Positions 61,303-64,000 of a DNA stretch of 64,000 nt are shown one piece after another. The notes beneath the pieces are model-generated. The model did no database searches, was not told the origin of the DNA, and saw only the letters and a program-made list of their open reading frames with translations. Position 1 is the first letter of the stretch. Each line of letters opens with the position of its first letter. Source of the DNA: Phyllobacterium zundukense (GTDB lineage Bacteria > Pseudomonadota > Alphaproteobacteria > Rhizobiales > Rhizobiaceae); contig NZ_CP104969.1 of NCBI RefSeq assembly GCF_025452195.1, positions 328,001 to 392,000 on the forward strand. Reading direction: 5' to 3'. A program made the translations under genes and the position numbers.

Positions 61303-62991
61303 TCAGTCCGGCCGCAGCGCGGCGAGGGCAGCGTCGAATTCCTGTTCTCCGCGTCGCGGCGCGCCGACAATGCGTCCACGTTCGAGAATCAGCAGCCGGT
61401 CGGCGATCAGGGCCTCCCGCCTGATATGCGTGGCGATGATGACGGAACGGCCCTGCATCTGCCCTTGCAGGCGCTGCAGCACATCGCGGGCTGTATCTCC
61501 GTCCAGCCCCTCTGTCGGCTCATCCAGCAGCCAGAGGGGCGTGTCGCGCAAAAGCAGCCGCGCCAGCGCCAGACGGCGGGCCTGACCGCCGGAAATTCCA
61601 AACCCGCCTTCGCCAAGCATGGTATCCAGACCTGCGGGCAGGGCGGCGACGAACTCTGCAAGGCCTGCTATGGCGAGAACGTCGAGAAGGCGCGCGTCGT
61701 CGGCGCCAGGATCGGCAAGCCGGAGATTGTCACGCAGACTGTCCTGGAAGAGTTCTGTTTTCTGCGTCAGAAGCGTAGCTGGAAGGCATTCAATGCTGCC
61801 TGCTTCAGCTGCGATCTCGCCGGCGATCAGTGCCAGCAGTGTGGACTTGCCGGCACCGCTCGGCCCGACAAGCGCGAGGCGTTCTCCACGAATCAGTGAC
61901 AGTGACAGATGCCGAAGCGTCGGAAGGGCGGAGCCATCGTAGCAGACCGAAACATCATCGAGCCGAACCGCGAGTTTACCTCGTGGCGAAACCGGTGGTT
62001 CGGGGGAGGGGAGGGGGCCGATGTCCGGCCCGATGCGCTTCGCGGCAAGCACAGTACGCCCGAGTTCAACCGCACCGCGACGCAGCCCCCCGAAGGGTTC
62101 GAGCGCCGCCAGCGCGATCAACAGGCCGAGGGCGGCAACAGGCCCGCCGATCACCCCGCCACTGGCCAACAGAGCCACCGCATAAAGAGTGCCGCCGAGC
62201 AGGAGTGCCGAGGCTATGCCGAAACCGGCTGTGACGAACATCTCGATGCGATTTAGTGCATCATCCGTTTGCGACAGGCGGCGATCGGAAGCCATTACCG
62301 CATTCCGTTGGGCGTTTAGCCGTCCGGCCATGACCAGGTCGATTTGCCCGGCGACAAGATCGATCGTGCGTGAGCGCAAGGTCTCCAGGGCGTGAGCGCG
62401 GCGACGCGATGGTTTTGCGGCGAAGCGCGCAGCGATGAGCGGAATGCCGAACCCGGTCAACAGCAGCCACGATCCTGCGCCAAGACCCAACAATGGATGC
62501 ATGAGCCCGAGAGCGACGGAAATGGCGAGAGCAGTGCAAAGCGCGATGGCCGCAGGGACGAGAATGCGCAGATAAAGCGAATCGAGAGCATCGATATCGG
62601 CCGTGAGGCGAAACAGCAGCCTTGCCGGACGCTTCAACAGTCTCTGCGCCGCTCGACGTTGTGCCCAATTGCGGAAAACCTCTGCGCGCAATCCCGCCAG
62701 CACACCAAGTGTGGCATCGTGCGTGGTCAACCGTTCGCCATAGCGTGCGGCGGTGCGGGCAAGGGCCAGAAACCGGATCGCTGCGGCAGGCGCAAAAACA
62801 TCGAAAGCGAACGCCGTGGCTGACGTGAGCCCCGCTATTGCCGTCGCGGTAATGAACCAGCCGGAAAGGCCCAGCAGCGCGATACCGGCGAGCACTGTTG
62901 CCGCCGCCAGCAGAGCGCCCGTCAGAAGCGCTGCGCGCCGTTGAACAAGGAATAGCGCCAATATAGGCCGGAATGCGCTCCACAGGGCCAT
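61303..62991 (-). CDS. cydC: Thiol reductant ABC exporter subunit CydC
   Basis: 562 residues. N-terminal six-helix membrane domain (about 1-310) and C-terminal ATPase with Walker A GPSGAGKSTLLALIAG, signature ISGGQARRLALARLLL and Walker B LWLLDEPTEGLD. CydCD exports cysteine/glutathione or related thiols/heme-linked reductant and is required for cytochrome bd assembly. It is adjacent to cydD (shared end 62991) and upstream of cydAB. Confidence 0.94.
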   Translation of the reverse strand: MALWSAFRPILALFLVQRRAALLTGALLAAATVLAGIALLGLSGWFITATAIAGLTSATAFAFDVFAPAAAIRFLALARTAARYGERLTTHDATLGVLAGLRAEVFRNWAQRRAAQRLLKRPARLLFRLTADIDALDSLYLRILVPAAIALCTALAISVALGLMHPLLGLGAGSWLLLTGFGIPLIAARFAAKPSRRRAHALETLRSRTIDLVAGQIDLVMAGRLNAQRNAVMASDRRLSQTDDALNRIEMFVTAGFGIASALLLGGTLYAVALLASGGVIGGPVAALGLLIALAALEPFGGLRRGAVELGRTVLAAKRIGPDIGPLPSPEPPVSPRGKLAVRLDDVSVCYDGSALPTLRHLSLSLIRGERLALVGPSGAGKSTLLALIAGEIAAEAGSIECLPATLLTQKTELFQDSLRDNLRLADPGADDARLLDVLAIAGLAEFVAALPAGLDTMLGEGGFGISGGQARRLALARLLLRDTPLWLLDEPTEGLDGDTARDVLQRLQGQMQGRSVIIATHIRREALIADRLLILERGRIVGAPRRGEQEFDAALAALRPD

Positions 62992-64000
62992 TACACGCGC
63001 TCCTGCGATGTTTTCGGCGGCAGGAGAACTATCCTGTCCATGCGGCTCGCCAGGACAGGATCGTGCGTCGCGACTATGAGGGTCTTGCCGGCGGAGATCC
63101 TCAGCAGGCTATCCATGATTTCATTGGCGGTGACCGTATCGAGATGTGCGGTCGGTTCATCTGCGAGGATCAGCCCCGCATCCGGATCGGCCGCCGCACG
63201 CGCCAATGCAAGCCTTAAGGTTTCCCCACCGGAGAGGCCCGATCCGCCTTCACCGATCGGCGCATTTGCATGCGCATTGGCTACGTCTTGCAGGGCTGCC
63301 TTGCCGAGTGCAGTTCCGATTTCACATGGTCCGATTTCCGGGCGTCCCAGGGCAACATTGTCAGCGACCGTACCAGCGAAAATATGCGGCTTCTGTCCGA
63401 CCCAGGCCATACTTGCCCGAAGCTCCGCCGCGGTGGCCGGCGTGAGCGGGACGTTTCCAACTGCAATCCGTCCGCTTTCGTAGGGCGCTAGTCCGGCGAT
63501 CAAAGCAAGGAGCGTCGATTTTCCCGAGCCGCTTGGGCCGAGCACCGCAATATGCTCAGCCGGCAAAACATCGAGGCTGAATTGGCCAAAAACCGCCGAG
63601 CCATTGCCCTTGTGGTGGAAGGTCATCTCTTCAACGCGGACGCCTGGAACTGCCGCATGGATCGCAGTTGTATGCGTCGCGCCCTTGTCGGCGCCCGGCA
63701 GGACAACGCCATCGTCGGACAGCCTGTCCAAGGCTTCGAGCGCCGCTTCGCCCGCAGCCCGGTCGTGCCAGACCGAGGACAACTCACGCAGCGGCTCGAA
63801 GAAAGCCGGCGCAAGCAAAAGAATAAACAGGCCCTCTGTCAGGCTCAGACGCCCGCCCCAGGAGCCGAAATTCAACTGGCCGAGCAGGTGGAAACCAACA
63901 TAGACGGCAACCATGGCGACACCCAGTGCCGCGAACAGCTCCAGCACCGCGGATGATAGAAACGCTATTTTGAGCACCGCCATCGTTCGTACCCGCAGCG
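62991..64000 (-). CDS. cydD: Thiol reductant ABC exporter subunit CydD, partial (5' end beyond window)
   Basis: Only the C-terminal 336 residues lie in the window; an internal Met at 63983 is not the start, because the frame stays open upstream (LRVRT-MAVLKIAFLSSAVLEL, typical of CydD). The ATPase has Walker A GPSGSGKSTLLALIAGL, signature LSGGETLRLALARAAA and Walker B GLILADEPTAHLD. It forms the heterodimeric exporter with CydC. The stop overlaps the cydC start by 1 bp (shared A of TGATG-type junction). Confidence 0.93.
   Translation of the reverse strand, partial: LRVRTMAVLKIAFLSSAVLELFAALGVAMVAVYVGFHLLGQLNFGSWGGRLSLTEGLFILLLAPAFFEPLRELSSVWHDRAAGEAALEALDRLSDDGVVLPGADKGATHTTAIHAAVPGVRVEEMTFHHKGNGSAVFGQFSLDVLPAEHIAVLGPSGSGKSTLLALIAGLAPYESGRIAVGNVPLTPATAAELRASMAWVGQKPHIFAGTVADNVALGRPEIGPCEIGTALGKAALQDVANAHANAPIGEGGSGLSGGETLRLALARAAADPDAGLILADEPTAHLDTVTANEIMDSLLRISAGKTLIVATHDPVLASRMDRIVLLPPKTSQERV

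Noticed and set aside
1..64000. CRISPR array or prophage
   Set aside because: No regularly spaced direct repeats and no phage structural, integrase or lysis genes were seen.
1..64000. Toxin-antitoxin pair near repABC
   Set aside because: No small paired genes with a toxin fold could be identified between 50 and 58.5 kb; the HD and KTSC genes do not form a known pair.

Overview
This window looks like a secondary replicon of a Hyphomicrobiales (rhizobial, Phyllobacteriaceae or Brucellaceae type) alphaproteobacterium. The evidence is a complete repABC replication and partition cassette with its antisense RNA (54.4-58.3 kb), a GlnII-type glutamine synthetase, TGA-N9-TCA iron boxes of the kind bound by RirA, and many small proteins of rhizobial style. 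No rRNA is present. The only tRNA seen is tRNA-Sec. The genus cannot be fixed from the sequence alone.

Layout. 0-3.6 kb: an archaic (Csu-like) chaperone-usher pilus locus, minus strand; its usher carries one in-frame amber codon and runs off the left edge. 3.8-4.5 kb: an Ogt-type alkyltransferase. 4.6-22.4 kb: a hydroxamate siderophore island. It holds an ECF sigma gene, a leftward operon (acyltransferase, MATE exporter, PLP enzyme, TonB receptor, FhuC, FhuD, fused FhuB), a rightward operon (MbtH-like protein, one-module NRPS, N-hydroxylase) and an esterase-phosphopantetheinyl transferase pair. Four TGA-N9-TCA iron boxes precede the sigma, receptor and esterase genes. The divergent biosynthetic promoters share TAAAT-N16-CGTCTCT, which suggests a cascade: low iron releases the iron repressor, sigma is made, and sigma turns on biosynthesis.

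22.5-27.6 kb: redox repair and sensing (MsrA, DipZ-like thiol transporter, an OmpR-type two-component pair, Ohr). 27.6-34.2 kb: mixed metabolic genes, including a glnII broken by one extra base and a DUF899 gene with a palindromic operator. 33.7-46.1 kb: a selenocysteine-formate dehydrogenase island with fdoG (in-frame TGA for Sec), fdoH, fdoI, fdhE, selA, selB, selC and, divergently, a transglutaminase-like protein and selD. It carries the whole Sec decoding kit together with its client enzyme. selC lies inside the 3' end of the selB reading frame.

46.2-51.5 kb: small envelope and stress genes, including two or three proteins of 25-42 residues. 51.6-54.15 kb: an intact-looking IS66-family element with perfect 25-bp ends and a target duplication, carrying a glutathione S-transferase gene as cargo. 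54.4-58.3 kb: repC, ctRNA, repB, repA and candidate centromere/operator sites. 58.3-64 kb: cytochrome bd oxidase operon cydD (cut by the right edge), cydC, cydA, cydB, cydX.

The standout points are the IS66 element with its GST passenger, the selB/selC overlap, the two-tier iron regulation readable from the DNA, the siderophore synthetase whose condensation domain lacks the catalytic histidine, and two single-lesion pseudogenes (usher, glnII).
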